From Lachnospiraceae bacterium NC2004 (lineage in GTDB: Bacteria; Bacillota; Clostridia; Lachnospirales; Lachnospiraceae): DNA of 64,000 bases. Position 1 is the stretch's first letter, and every line of letters starts with the position of its first letter. Positions 37,701 through 46,123 of the stretch are shown one piece after another. A program made the position numbers and the translations under genes. The notes below the pieces were generated by a model. It ran no database searches. It had not been told where the DNA came from and saw nothing but the letters and a program-made list of their open reading frames with translations. The stretch is from positions 248,001-312,000 of the forward strand of contig JHXB01000001.1 of the NCBI GenBank assembly GCA_000621905.1, written 5' to 3'.

Positions 37701-37959
37701 CAGCTTTATTTATAATGGAGAACCAGTTATTCTTGATGAACTTTTGGATGGCGAGGGACTTAATCCTTATGAAAATGGAAGAATTACGCTAACTCAAAAC
37801 GTAAATAAAGTTACACGAACTTTAGTGTATGGAGTTGATTATGAGATTCAGAAGTATGAAGATAACACACTTCCTGGAAAAATAAAAATATACTTTAAAG
37901 GAATAGGTGAATTCTCAGGTACTAAAATGGATAAAACCCTTCAAATTAAGAGTAAATAA
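34726..37959 (+). CDS. Large secreted surface protein with InlB-type and Ig-like repeats
   Basis: 1077 residues from the ATG at 34726 (GGATGG upstream; the frame start at 34717 overlaps this site). A signal peptide ends near residue 34 (VKASAA). Two InlB/Listeria-Bacteroides repeats are at about 100-190 (GFTFNGWYMDP) and 235-280 (GKRFINWEIDGKSYKPGDK). Then come several beta-rich modules, including Ig-like units that begin KEYAYTGAAIKPDFRV and VNYVYDGEAHYPERI. No LPXTG motif or wall-binding domain is seen at the C-terminus. The gene is visibly richer in A and T, with ATA, AAA and AAT codons more frequent than in neighbouring genes, which hints at separate origin. Likely adhesion or host/plant-polymer contact; no enzyme motif is visible. 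Confidence 0.7.
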   Translation: MKREVLKSLKRIAALMLAFIMSFSLFGPSVKASAATTVVTLYRVVEQYDNTFKIFDESGNDLTGVDVTSSIVEKTGENVSVVSYDGTAENPEDNIYSLKTPVKSGFTFNGWYMDPVASTKINAIQASFSAGENSPVDDRYYVEGIKPGEGLSLSDRLTALCPYVGPRGDTHGFCLYAKWTYSPSSGTTYITQTEKEYIYVSADVYVYIYNVSLVSEYGNGQIDNYAIKDGEEFVLPECGFKAPEGKRFINWEIDGKSYKPGDKIIVDKNKTVKAVWGSAYIMQGEPQWEWENVSAEALASSDLIPKASVKIKVVSTNDTSDVKTYTYSGDKIAVSKDTNASQDGLVAVYNAKIVGDIDVFYKDLNAKEPINASEISSTKTYQLDVRYAPKVKWIDKWPVVLNKASGNPTMRYTISYKSKLTGKTFTTDPCTATVSSDLASSGSKATNATFTATADLTGFYKKIDGAAFAENVVNKCSYIYPNGEDEGITGTFTLKNCKFGWKLASCVPVQFATHDASGNATYVLSGDAAYDEKIQYLTPNVSAEASYTVFKDGERLEDVVINVPVTIESEPNVDGTVIKYTASVSTFDGLIRKESKCISVDPRSDSFGKVLTGIVIEGVKKEYAYTGAAIKPDFRVINYDEGGRVMTEKKPVSEYSVKYSDNTNISATNKNRLAKITVKIKTGKHVNEMYYKEFEIVNELETDNSVPVIDAVKKIKIEPKVNYVYDGEAHYPERIIITKLDKTEMIMLYDGEGGYYASGDGRAYVSVSNNINVGTASVLVWGADGKAKKANFKIVKAVIDDNALNKDLKYEFVNGDTYYCVKGGVKPSLIVKYKDTELIEGKDYQLGYSKNKKVGTGEITIKNVSKNNYNFKLKTKIPFNIVKYDISYIDVDKVSIDTINSAIKPSAVKISNVLTEDGEMIDTSQLTVSVYKDGQLVDKKSKLTAGSVVTLRVEPKNGEKNMFYTGSFDIEGVSIGIKFNPKIKYDTLFKKSSFIYNGEPVILDELLDGEGLNPYENGRITLTQNVNKVTRTLVYGVDYEIQKYEDNTLPGKIKIYFKGIGEFSGTKMDKTLQIKSK

Positions 37960-38006
37960 TTACAAGAGGATATTTTACTATAAATATTATCTTGTATTTC
38001 ACCCTC

Positions 38007-38041
38007 AGCAGGAGTAGATTAATTTCTACTCCTGCTATTTT
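38007..38041 (+). terminator. Terminator after the surface protein
   Basis: AGCAGGAGTAGA-TTAAT-TTCTACTCCTGCT followed by ATTTTTC. Confidence 0.88.
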
Positions 38042-38045
38042 TCAT

Positions 38046-38074
38046 TTGTCTAATCTGACATAATGTGTTATAAT
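38046..38074 (+). promoter_or_regulatory. Promoter of leuS
   Basis: TTGTCT (38046-38051), 17 bases, TATAAT (38069-38074). The leader of about 45 bases holds a small GCGT/ACGC hairpin and AGGAGG, but no room for a T-box. Confidence 0.6.
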
Positions 38075-38127
38075 CAATAAGTTTTGAAGCGTATTGTTAC
38101 GCACGATATATTTAGGAGGTATTTATC

Positions 38128-40560
38128 ATGGGCAAATCAGTTCCATACAATCACATAGCCATTGAGAAGAAATGGCGTAAGATATGGGAGGAGCATCCGG
38201 TCAACGTTGATGACGGCAAGAAAGAGAAGTATTACTGTTTGGATATGTTCCCTTATCCATCGGGTAACGGTCTCCATGTCGGACACTGGAGAGGATATGT
38301 TATATCCGATGTGTGGAGCAGATATAAGATGCTTCAGAATTATTACCTCATTCATCCAATGGGATGGGACGCTTTCGGTCTCCCTGCCGAGAATTATGCG
38401 ATTAAGAACAAGGTTCATCCACGCATTTCTACAGAGGAGAACATCAAGAATATCAAGAGACAGATCAATCAGATTGCAGCTATATATGACTGGGACAGAG
38501 AGGTTAACACAACTGACCCTGAGTTCTTTAAGTGGACCCAGTGGATATTTGTGCAAATGTTTAAGAAGGGCCTCGCTTACGAGAAGGAGATGCCTATCAA
38601 CTGGTGTCCTTCATGTAAGACCGGTCTTGCCAACGAAGAGGTTGTTGACGGCAAATGTGAGCGCTGCCACAGCGAAGTAACCAAGAAGAACTTAAGACAG
38701 TGGATGCTTAAGATTACTGCATACGCTGACAGACTTCTTGATGACCTTGACAAGCTTGATTGGCCTACCAAGGTTAAGAAGATGCAGACAGACTGGATTG
38801 GCAAGTCATACGGTGCAGAGGTAGACTTTAAGGTTGACGGAAGAGATGAGTCTATCACAGTATATACAACTCGTCCTGACACCCTTTACGGAGCTACATT
38901 TATGGTACTTGCTCCTGAGCATGCGCTTGCATCTTCACTTGCAACCGCTGAGACTAAGGAAGCAGTAGATAAGTATATATTTGACTCTTCAATGAGATCA
39001 AATGTAGACAGAATGCAGGATAAAGAGAAGACCGGTGTATTTACCGGATCTTACGCTATCAATCCTCTTAACGGCGCTAAGGTACCTATCTGGCTTTCAG
39101 ATTATGTACTTGCAGACTACGGAACAGGAGCTATCATGTGTGTTCCTGCTCATGACGATAGAGACTTTGAATTTGCTAAGAAGTTTGACCTTCCTATCAT
39201 CCAGGTTATCGCTAAGGATGGTAAGGAGATTGAGAATATGACTGAGGCTTACACAGAGGCTTCAGGTACAATGATTAATTCAGGTGACTGGAATGGTATG
39301 GAGTCTTCAGTTCTCAAGAAAGAAGCTCCTGCTATGATCGAGGCTAAGGGATATGGTAAGAAGACCACTAATTACAAGCTTCGTGACTGGGTATTCTCTC
39401 GTCAGCGTTATTGGGGTGAGCCAATTCCTATTGTTCACTGTCCTGATTGCGGCGCTGTACCTGTACCTGAGGATCAGTTACCACTTATGCTTCCTGATGT
39501 AGAGAACTACGAGCCAACAGGAACCGGTGAGTCTCCACTTGCAGCAATTGACGAGTGGGTTAATACAACATGTCCATGTTGTGGTAAGCCTGCTAAGCGT
39601 GAGACCAACACTATGCCACAGTGGGCAGGTTCTTCATGGTATTTCTTAAGATATGTTGATCCACACAACAAGGAGAAGCTTGTAGACAGAGAGAAGGCTG
39701 ACAAGTATCTTCCTGTTGATATGTATATCGGTGGTGTAGAGCATGCCGTTCTTCATTTGCTTTACAGCCGTTTCTACACCAAGTTCTTAAATGATATCGG
39801 TGTAGTTGATTTTGACGAGCCGTTCAAGAAACTTTTCAACCAGGGTATGGTCTGCGGTAAGGATAAAGAGACCGGAGCAGCTACCAAGATGAGTAAGTCT
39901 TTAGGTAACATCGTATCACCTGACGATATCGTTAGGGATTACGGTTGCGACTCACTTAGACTTTATGAGCTCTTCATTGGACCACCTGAGCTTGATTCTA
40001 TCTGGGATGACAGAGGAATTGACGGTATTTACAGATTCTTAAATCGTGTATGGACTATGGTTCATGACAATTTAGACCGCGATGTCAAGGAGACACCTGA
40101 GCTTGTTAAACTTCGTAATAAGCTTGTTCATGATATTACCAAGCGTTTGGAGAGTTTCAGCCTTAATACTGTTGTTTCAGGCTTTATGGAGTACAACAAC
40201 AAGTTCGTAGAGCTTACCAAGAAAGACGGAGTTGACAAAGAGACTCTCAAGACACTTGCAGTTCTCTTGTCACCATTTACACCTCATATGGGTGAGGAGC
40301 TTTGGGAGCTCTTAGGCGGAGAAGGCTCGGTATTCAGCCAGACATGGCCTACATACGATGAGGAACTCATCAAGGATAACGAGGTTGAGATTGCTGTTCA
40401 GATTAACGGTAAGACCAAGGCAACCCTTATGATTTCTGTAGATGAGGCTAAAGATAGCGTAATCTCAAGAGCTAAAGAGACAATCAGCGATAAACTTACC
40501 GGCAATGTAATCAAAGAGATATATGTTCCGGGAAGAATCGTTAATATAGTTATGAAATAA
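38128..40560 (+). CDS. leuS: Leucyl-tRNA synthetase
   Basis: Class I aminoacyl-tRNA synthetase, 810 residues. The ATP-binding HIGH motif appears as HVGH ([15 protein letters not shown], near residue 50) and the KMSKS loop as [12 protein letters not shown] near residue 590. Between them lie the CP1 editing domain ([19 protein letters not shown]) and a zinc-like cysteine cluster (CPSCKTG..CERCHSE). The C-terminal anticodon-binding helical domain is complete. AGGAGG precedes the ATG. ddh follows after 14 bases, apparently on the same transcript. Confidence 0.97.
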   Translation: MGKSVPYNHIAIEKKWRKIWEEHPVNVDDGKKEKYYCLDMFPYPSGNGLHVGHWRGYVISDVWSRYKMLQNYYLIHPMGWDAFGLPAENYAIKNKVHPRISTEENIKNIKRQINQIAAIYDWDREVNTTDPEFFKWTQWIFVQMFKKGLAYEKEMPINWCPSCKTGLANEEVVDGKCERCHSEVTKKNLRQWMLKITAYADRLLDDLDKLDWPTKVKKMQTDWIGKSYGAEVDFKVDGRDESITVYTTRPDTLYGATFMVLAPEHALASSLATAETKEAVDKYIFDSSMRSNVDRMQDKEKTGVFTGSYAINPLNGAKVPIWLSDYVLADYGTGAIMCVPAHDDRDFEFAKKFDLPIIQVIAKDGKEIENMTEAYTEASGTMINSGDWNGMESSVLKKEAPAMIEAKGYGKKTTNYKLRDWVFSRQRYWGEPIPIVHCPDCGAVPVPEDQLPLMLPDVENYEPTGTGESPLAAIDEWVNTTCPCCGKPAKRETNTMPQWAGSSWYFLRYVDPHNKEKLVDREKADKYLPVDMYIGGVEHAVLHLLYSRFYTKFLNDIGVVDFDEPFKKLFNQGMVCGKDKETGAATKMSKSLGNIVSPDDIVRDYGCDSLRLYELFIGPPELDSIWDDRGIDGIYRFLNRVWTMVHDNLDRDVKETPELVKLRNKLVHDITKRLESFSLNTVVSGFMEYNNKFVELTKKDGVDKETLKTLAVLLSPFTPHMGEELWELLGGEGSVFSQTWPTYDEELIKDNEVEIAVQINGKTKATLMISVDEAKDSVISRAKETISDKLTGNVIKEIYVPGRIVNIVMK

Positions 40561-40574
40561 AAGGAGAGTGTAAT

Positions 40575-41555
40575 ATGAGCATCAGATTAGGTATTTTAGG
40601 ATATGGTAATCTTGGAAGAGGCGTTGAGGCTTCAATTAAGCAGAACGACGATATGGAGCTTGTAGCTGTATTTACAAGGCGTGACCCAAGCACAGTTACA
40701 ATCAACACTCCAACCGCTAAGGTGTACCATCAGGACGAGTTACAGAACATGACAGAAGATATCGATGTTCTTATGATTTGCGGCGGAAGTGCAACAGACT
40801 TGCCGGAGATGACTCCTAAGTATGCAGCACTTTACAATGTAATCGACAGTTTTGATACACACGCCAACATTCCTACACATTTTGCAAATGTTGACGCTGC
40901 CGCAACTAAGGCAGGCAAGATTGGAATTATATCAGGCGGATGGGATCCTGGTATGTTCTCAATCAACAGACTTTATGCTCACTCAATCCTCCCAGTAGGT
41001 CAGGATTATACCTTCTGGGGAAGAGGAGTAAGTCAGGGACATTCAGATGCAATCAGAAGAATTGAAGGCGTTAAGGATGCAAGACAGTACACTGTTCCTG
41101 TTCCTGAGGCATTAGATGCAGTTCGTTCAGGATCTAATCCAGAACTTACAACAAGACAGAAGCACACCAGAGAGTGTTTCGTTGTAGCTGAGGATGGTGC
41201 AGATAAGGCTAAGATAGAAAAGGCAATCAAGACAATGCCTAACTATTTTGCAGATTATGATACAACTGTAACATTTATCTCAGAGGACGAGCTTAAAGCT
41301 AACCACAGCGGACTTCCTCATGGTGGTTCGGTAATCTATACCGGAACTACAGGAGAGGGCAACAAGCATGTTATCGAGTACAAGCTTGACCTTGATTCTA
41401 ACCCTGAATTCACAGGTTCTGTGCTTGTAGCGTATGCAAGAGCAGCATACCGTATGAATAAAGAGGGCGTTAGCGGTGCTAAGACAGTATTTGACATTGC
41501 ACCTGCTTACCTTTCACCACTTTCAGGTGATGAAATAAGACATAATTATTTGTAA
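40575..41555 (+). CDS. ddh: meso-Diaminopimelate dehydrogenase
   Basis: Single-step NADPH-dependent reductive amination of tetrahydrodipicolinate to meso-diaminopimelate, the precursor of lysine and of the peptidoglycan cross-link. At 326 residues it has normal length, beginning with the dinucleotide fold LGILGYGNLGRGVE. The substrate region SGGWDPGMFSINRL and the GRGVSQGHSDAI motif are diagnostic for this family. AAAGGAGAG precedes the ATG. It lies 14 bases after leuS, an arrangement with no obvious metabolic link apart from amino-acid supply. Terminator at 41561. Confidence 0.95.
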   Translation: MSIRLGILGYGNLGRGVEASIKQNDDMELVAVFTRRDPSTVTINTPTAKVYHQDELQNMTEDIDVLMICGGSATDLPEMTPKYAALYNVIDSFDTHANIPTHFANVDAAATKAGKIGIISGGWDPGMFSINRLYAHSILPVGQDYTFWGRGVSQGHSDAIRRIEGVKDARQYTVPVPEALDAVRSGSNPELTTRQKHTRECFVVAEDGADKAKIEKAIKTMPNYFADYDTTVTFISEDELKANHSGLPHGGSVIYTGTTGEGNKHVIEYKLDLDSNPEFTGSVLVAYARAAYRMNKEGVSGAKTVFDIAPAYLSPLSGDEIRHNYL

Positions 41556-41560
41556 TATAA

Positions 41561-41589
41561 AAAAGCCGGAGAGGTAATCTCCGGCTTTT
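41561..41589. terminator. Terminator after ddh
   Basis: AAAAGCCGGAGA-GGTAA-TCTCCGGCTTTT, perfect 12-bp stem with A- and T-flanks, able to work in both directions. Confidence 0.92.
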
Positions 41590-41592
41590 GCT

Positions 41593-41627
41593 AATTTACC
41601 AGTGGAGCCTGTCCCCACTGGTAAATT
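41593..41627. repeat. Perfect 13-bp inverted repeat next to the ddh terminator
   Basis: AATTTACCAGTGG (41593-41605) and its exact complement (41615-41627) flank AGCCTGTCC. It starts only 3 bases after another terminator and has no T-run, so its role is not explained by termination of ddh. It may terminate the minus-strand DUF1292 gene or be a small palindromic repeat element. Confidence 0.75.
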
Positions 41628-41629
41628 AA

Positions 41630-41929
41630 TTAATCTTCGTTGAATTCTGCTTCGTCAAGCATTCTGTCAAATGCTTCAGATACAGCATCAAATTCCTCAT
41701 CAGACTCAATCTGAGTGAGTTCAACCTCATCATCAGGAAGCTCTTTATAGCGATATAAGTAGAGCTCACCATCCTCTGATTCAAGCTTATCTACCTCGAT
41801 TAAGGCTGCGTAGTCGTAAGTGTAGCCTTCTGCGTTAAATACAGCGATGATAGCGCAATCAATCGATGTATTGTCATCAAGCTCCAATGTAACTACAGGT
41901 ACTTCCATATCTTCATAGTTATCTGCCAT
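41630..41929 (-). CDS. DUF1292 family protein
   Basis: Small acidic protein, 99 residues from the ATG at 41929 (AAAGGA 9 bases upstream on the minus strand). The core VVTLELDDNTSIDCAIIAVF and YLYRYKELPDDEVELTQI are typical of DUF1292, a widespread Firmicutes family of unknown function often found near yrrK/yrzL-type genes. The C-terminus is strongly acidic (DRMLDEAEFNED). The frame extends to 41998, but that part crosses the promoter region and lacks family resemblance. It stands alone here, divergent from the antiporter. Confidence 0.8.
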   Translation of the reverse strand: MADNYEDMEVPVVTLELDDNTSIDCAIIAVFNAEGYTYDYAALIEVDKLESEDGELYLYRYKELPDDEVELTQIESDEEFDAVSEAFDRMLDEAEFNED

Positions 41930-42082
41930 AGTATTAATTCCTTTCTGAAAATGTTTTATAAGCCCATTATACTTAAACTTATAATGAAATGCAAACAATA
42001 TTTAATATTGCTTTTTTTCTGTATTCATTATAAAATAGTATAGTATGTGTTATGACATAAAATATAGTAGGAGGTTACTGCC

Positions 42083-43522
42083 ATGAAGAAGTTAATGTTG
42101 TCCGTATTGGCTGCATTTTTGCTTGTTTTTGCTAACGCTGATATGGCATTTGCTGCAGAGGGAGAGAATATAGGAAGCGAGCTTTCTTTGATTTTTGTTA
42201 TTCCTTTTGTATGTATGTTATTATGTATTGCGATTTTTCCACTTGTCGCAGGAGAGTTTTGGGAGAAGAACAGACATTGGTTTGTTATTCTCTGGTCACT
42301 TTTATTCCTCATTCCATTTGCTGTTAAGTACGGAATGGGCAATATGACTGAACAGCTTTTAGAGTCGGTAATCGGTGATTACCTTACATTTATCGTATTG
42401 TTGTTTGGTTTGTTCTGTGTTGCCGGTAACATTTCATTACAGGGAGATTTGGTTGGCTCACCTAAGGTCAACATTATTCTTTTGTTGATCGGTACAGCTC
42501 TTGCATCATGGATTGGTACAACAGGAGCTTCAATGGTTCTTATTCGTCCGCTTATCAGAGCTAATAAGTGGCGTAACCGAAAGGTACATATCATTGTATT
42601 TTTCATATTCCTTGTTTCTAATATAGGTGGATGTTTGACGCCTGTCGGTGATCCACCGCTTCTTATGGGATTCACAAGAGGTGTAGGCTTCTTCTGGAGT
42701 ACATCTCATTTGCTCCCTATGCTCCTTGTCAACGTAGTAATACTTCTTGTTGTATTCTACTTTATGGATTCTAGAGCATACAAGAAAGATATCGAGGATG
42801 GTCTTAAGCCTGAGTTGTCTGATGACAAGGCACCTCTTAAGCTTGTTGGCGCTCACAATATCTTTTTCCTTGTATGTATCGTTGGAGCAGTTGTTCTTTA
42901 CGGTATCTTAAACAACTCATTCGGTCACGAGTGGGGTATTCATCTTTACGGTGAGGTTTATCTTACATTTTCAGCAATTATTGAGTGTGTAATCATTCTT
43001 CTTGCAGCTCTTTTGTCATTTAAGACTACCAAGAAAGAGGTTAGAACAGCTAACCACTTTACATGGGCTGCTATCGAGGAGGTTGCAGTGCTCTTTATAG
43101 GTATATTTATAACCATGATTCCTGCACTCCTTATCTTAAAGGCTAAGGGACCTGAGCTTGGACTTACCGAGCCTTGGCAGATGTTCTGGTCTACAGGTTT
43201 GTTGTCTTCATTCCTTGATAACACACCTACTTATCTCGTGTTCTTTACAACAGCTTCCACTCTTGGAGCGACTGCAGGTGTGTCTGTGCTTAATGGTTCT
43301 GCATTTATTGCTACCACGATGCTTCAGGCTATATCATGTGGTGCGGTATTTATGGGAGCTAACACATATATCGGTAACGCGCCTAACTTCATGGTTAAGG
43401 CGATTGCAGAGGAGAACGGTATCAAGATGCCTTCATTCTTCGGATACATGGCATGGTCTTGTTCTATACTCGTTCCAACGTTTATAGTAGATATGTTTAT
43501 ATTCTTTAATCCGTTTGCGTGA
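42083..43522 (+). CDS. NhaD-type sodium:proton antiporter (ion-transporter superfamily)
   Basis: 479 residues with a signal-like first helix ending AFAAEGE, then about 12 membrane helices. The motifs GTTGASMVLIRPLIRAN, IGGCLTPVGDPPLLMGF and DNTPTYLVFFTTAS are characteristic of the NhaD branch, which exchanges Na+ or Li+ for H+. The ribosome site AGGAGG precedes the ATG. It is 16 bases before the leucine-rich-repeat gene, so both may be co-transcribed. A Na+ exporter fits an anaerobe that keeps a sodium gradient for its symporters, for example the one at 57023. Confidence 0.85.
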   Translation: MKKLMLSVLAAFLLVFANADMAFAAEGENIGSELSLIFVIPFVCMLLCIAIFPLVAGEFWEKNRHWFVILWSLLFLIPFAVKYGMGNMTEQLLESVIGDYLTFIVLLFGLFCVAGNISLQGDLVGSPKVNIILLLIGTALASWIGTTGASMVLIRPLIRANKWRNRKVHIIVFFIFLVSNIGGCLTPVGDPPLLMGFTRGVGFFWSTSHLLPMLLVNVVILLVVFYFMDSRAYKKDIEDGLKPELSDDKAPLKLVGAHNIFFLVCIVGAVVLYGILNNSFGHEWGIHLYGEVYLTFSAIIECVIILLAALLSFKTTKKEVRTANHFTWAAIEEVAVLFIGIFITMIPALLILKAKGPELGLTEPWQMFWSTGLLSSFLDNTPTYLVFFTTASTLGATAGVSVLNGSAFIATTMLQAISCGAVFMGANTYIGNAPNFMVKAIAEENGIKMPSFFGYMAWSCSILVPTFIVDMFIFFNPFA

Positions 43523-43537
43523 TAGGAGGGCAATAGT

Positions 43538-44482
43538 ATGATGCATTTTGATGGTGATATAGGAAGTTTTGATTACGATGAGAAGCTCTTTAAAGTAGAT
43601 GATGACGGTTCTTCTCTTCGTTACATAGGAAGCGACCCTAAGGTTGTTCTTCCTAAGGGAGTTACATCTTGTAACCGCATGTTTGAGTGGTATGAGAACT
43701 CTGATACTCTTGATCTTTCAGAGTTTGACACGAGTGAGATTACCGATATGTCTTACATGTTCTACGGTTCAGATATGATTAAGAGCCTTGACGTATCTAA
43801 GTTTGACACAAGCAAGGTTACCAATATGGCGCATATGTTTGATGGACTTATCGTTGTTAAGGAACTTGACGTATCTAAGTTTAATACGGCTAATGTTACT
43901 AACATGTCACACATGTTTGCCAACTGTGCTAATCTTAAGAGCATTGATGTGTCTTCATTTGACACAAGTAAGGTTGAAGATTTCTCTTGCATGTTTGCCA
44001 ATGACAGTAACGCAGAGGTTATCAATGTAAGCGGTATCAACACCGCTAGTGCAGAGAACATTGAGTCAATGTTTGCACTTTGCTCAAGTGTTAAGGAACT
44101 TGATGTTAAGGATTTCAATCTCTCTAAGGTAGAGGATATGAGTAACCTCTTTACGGGTTGTGCTAAGGTTAAGACTTTAGATGTCGGTGCTTTTGATACA
44201 AGCTCTGTCAAGGATATGCAGGCTGTATTTAAGGGATGTAAGTCTTTAGAGTCACTTATGATTGATAATTTCAAGACTGACAAGGTTGAATATATTGACG
44301 CGTGCTTCGCATTCTGTACTTCATTGAAGGAGCTTCACATCAAGGGATTTAAGACCAATTCAATCGATATCAGAAAGAATATTTTCGAGGGATGCCATAA
44401 GCTTAGAGATGTGTATATTGATGCAGATGAGTGTAGGAATGTTATTCCTTCGCTTCCTAAGAAAGCAGCCATATGTAAATAA
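43538..44482 (+). CDS. BspA-like leucine-rich-repeat (DUF285) protein without signal peptide
   Basis: 314 residues made mostly of about eight to nine repeats of 26 residues of the form LDVSKFDTSKVTNMAHMF, the DUF285 type known from secreted surface proteins. Here no signal peptide or membrane segment precedes them: the first 60 residues are hydrophilic (MMHFDGDIGSFDYDEKLF). There is no C-terminal anchor either. It is either cytoplasmic or exported by an unknown route. GGAGGG stands 7 bases before the first of two ATGs. The NhaD-type antiporter is 16 bases upstream and the CheX-like gene has its own promoter downstream. Confidence 0.75.
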   Translation: MMHFDGDIGSFDYDEKLFKVDDDGSSLRYIGSDPKVVLPKGVTSCNRMFEWYENSDTLDLSEFDTSEITDMSYMFYGSDMIKSLDVSKFDTSKVTNMAHMFDGLIVVKELDVSKFNTANVTNMSHMFANCANLKSIDVSSFDTSKVEDFSCMFANDSNAEVINVSGINTASAENIESMFALCSSVKELDVKDFNLSKVEDMSNLFTGCAKVKTLDVGAFDTSSVKDMQAVFKGCKSLESLMIDNFKTDKVEYIDACFAFCTSLKELHIKGFKTNSIDIRKNIFEGCHKLRDVYIDADECRNVIPSLPKKAAICK

Positions 44483-44489
44483 TACTTGG

Positions 44490-44518
44490 TTGTAATTTTG
44501 GCGGAATATTGATATAAT
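44490..44518 (+). promoter_or_regulatory. Promoter of the cheX-like/cheY pair
   Basis: TTGTAA (44490-44495), 17 bases, TATAAT (44513-44518). Start near 44525, 45 bases before the ATG. Confidence 0.65.
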
Positions 44519-44569
44519 AATATTTGTGGTTAATTTGAGTAAATTACTTTCGATTAAGGGGGCGGACAC

Positions 44570-45121
44570 ATGAACGCAACTTTTTCTGATGAAGAATTAG
44601 ATTTGATTAGAAATTCTGGTGTTGATGAAGCTATTAACGTCATGTATCGAAATGCAGTATTAGATCCTCTCGGTGCAGACTATGTGCACGATTTTATCGA
44701 GAATGCCAAGCATTATATTGATACTGAGATTCGCATAAAAGATTTAGTAGAATTTGATTCTACTGATGTTGAATGTGGCGTTGAACAGGTTCTTCATGGT
44801 GATCAGATTGTATATACAGGTATTTTTGGCGATAAAGAGGCTATTCTCAGACTTGCATCGGTTTTTGGTATGGAAGATTTTACCGAGATTGATGCAGACT
44901 CTTTGGATGCCGTATCTGAGTTTTTGAATCTTACCAATGGCCTTTATGTATCTGCAAGAAGTGACGACGGCATAGAGATGGATCTTGATTTACCTATGAT
45001 GTATCCGTCAGAGCAGAGTGTAGTAGGTGATGATGGTACTGCTTTTAGACTTGAGTTAGATATTGGCGCAGGTACGCTCAGTGTGATATTTAGCGTCGAT
45101 GTCGATGTGTTCGTTGAATAA
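44570..45121 (+). CDS. CheX/CheC-like CheY-phosphate phosphatase
   Basis: 183 residues. Residues 113-120 read DAVSEFLN, which fits the CheC/CheX/FliY signature D-x3-E-x2-N, and a Pro follows at 142, at nearly the usual distance. In that family the Glu and Asn insert into the CheY active site and hydrolyse its phosphate. Only one such signature is seen, as in CheX. The N-terminal 45 residues are a helical extension. GGGGGCGG precedes the ATG. A single-domain CheY follows after 21 bases, so the pair probably works as response regulator and its phosphatase. No CheA or receptor gene is near. Confidence 0.65.
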   Translation: MNATFSDEELDLIRNSGVDEAINVMYRNAVLDPLGADYVHDFIENAKHYIDTEIRIKDLVEFDSTDVECGVEQVLHGDQIVYTGIFGDKEAILRLASVFGMEDFTEIDADSLDAVSEFLNLTNGLYVSARSDDGIEMDLDLPMMYPSEQSVVGDDGTAFRLELDIGAGTLSVIFSVDVDVFVE

Positions 45122-45142
45122 TTATTAGGAGGATATGTAGTT

Positions 45143-45502
45143 ATGGCTAGTATTTTAATAGTTGATGATTCGAGGACCTCAAGAAAGATATTAAGGGGAA
45201 TTTTGGAAGAGGCCGGTCATGAGATAATAGGAGAAGCTTCTAATGGTGAGCAGGGTATTAAGCTTTACCAGGAGCTTAAGCCGGACATCGTTACATTGGA
45301 TATCACTATGCCTGTTATGGATGGTATATCTGCTTTGATTAAGATTAAGGATTACGATGATTTAGCTAACGTAGTTATGGTTTCGGCAGCAGGACAGAAG
45401 TCTAAGATGGTTGAGGCTGTTAAGTACGGAGCGAGCGAGTTTATCGCGAAGCCTTTTGATGAAGACTTATTATTAAGTGTTATTGATAAGGTTCTTGGAT
45501 GA
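45143..45502 (+). CDS. cheY: Single-domain response regulator, CheY type
   Basis: 119 residues forming one receiver domain: acidic pair Asp8/Asp9 (VDDSRTS), phospho-acceptor Asp53 (LDITMPVMDG), conserved Ser/Ala switch (VSAAGQKSKM) and Lys in AKPFDED. There is no output domain, so it acts by protein contact, as CheY does on the flagellar motor. Overall it resembles CheY/DivK-like receivers of Clostridia. AGGAGG precedes the ATG. It directly follows the CheX-like gene. Confidence 0.85.
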   Translation: MASILIVDDSRTSRKILRGILEEAGHEIIGEASNGEQGIKLYQELKPDIVTLDITMPVMDGISALIKIKDYDDLANVVMVSAAGQKSKMVEAVKYGASEFIAKPFDEDLLLSVIDKVLG

Positions 45503-45538
45503 TTAATAAGTGGGTACTATATTTTTAAAGTATATAAA

Positions 45539-45600
45539 GTGCCGGATATTTAATTATATTAATGATTTTATTTTGGGCACTCCTTTAGGGGTGCCTTTAT
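45539..45600 (+). promoter_or_regulatory. Terminator or attenuator in front of purE
   Basis: GGCACTCC (45576-45583) pairs with GGGGTGCC (45588-45595) and TTTATATT follows: an intrinsic terminator 5 bases before the purE ribosome site. A second GTGCC (45539-45543) upstream could pair with the same GGCAC and break the terminator. It may simply end the cheY transcript, but then purE would have its promoter inside this stretch, and none with a good -35 is seen downstream of the hairpin. Confidence 0.6.
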
Positions 45601-45616
45601 ATTATGGAGGTATATT

Positions 45617-46105
45617 ATGAAAGTAGCAATTATTATGGGTTCAACAAGCGACATTGACAAGGTTTCACCTGCTGTTGATATTTTAAAGAGTTATGGAGTA
45701 GAAGTTAATGTAAGATGCTTGTCTGCTCACAGAGCACATGAAGGATTGGCTTCATTTGTCTCAGAATGTAATGAAGATGGTACTGAGGTTATTATTACGG
45801 CTGCAGGGATGGCTGCTGCACTTCCTGGTGTGGTTGCTTCTATGACTGTAATTCCTGTTATCGGTGTACCACTTTCAGGTTCGGTGCTTGACGGTATGGA
45901 TGCACTTTATTCAATTGTTCAGATGCCATCAGGTATTCCTGTAGCAACTGTTGCTATTAACGGTAGTAAGAACGCTGCTTATCTTGCTTTACAGATTATT
46001 GGAATTAAGCATGATGAGGTTAAGAATAAGTTAGTTGCTTACAGAAAGAGCATGGAAGAGGATGCCATGAAGGCCAATGAAGAGGTTATATCAAGATTCG
46101 CGTAA
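45617..46105 (+). CDS. purE: N5-carboxyaminoimidazole ribonucleotide mutase
   Basis: Purine biosynthesis: converts N5-CAIR to CAIR (class I) in the cytoplasm. The 162 residues begin KVAIIMGSTSDIDKVSPAVD and contain the active-site SAHRAHEG loop and the AAGMAAALPGVVAS segment. Length and loops are typical of class I PurE. GGAGG precedes the ATG. purK is not beside it; purC lies 460 bases downstream on the other strand. A Fur-family gene follows after 18 bases. A possible attenuator stands before it. Confidence 0.95.
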   Translation: MKVAIIMGSTSDIDKVSPAVDILKSYGVEVNVRCLSAHRAHEGLASFVSECNEDGTEVIITAAGMAAALPGVVASMTVIPVIGVPLSGSVLDGMDALYSIVQMPSGIPVATVAINGSKNAAYLALQIIGIKHDEVKNKLVAYRKSMEEDAMKANEEVISRFA

Positions 46106-46123
46106 GATTAGAGGTTTGATGTT

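Noticed and set aside
37960-38127. T-box riboswitch before leuS
   Set aside because: The gap is only 168 bases and already holds a terminator and promoter; no T-box sequence (TGGNACC region) or specifier loop is visible.
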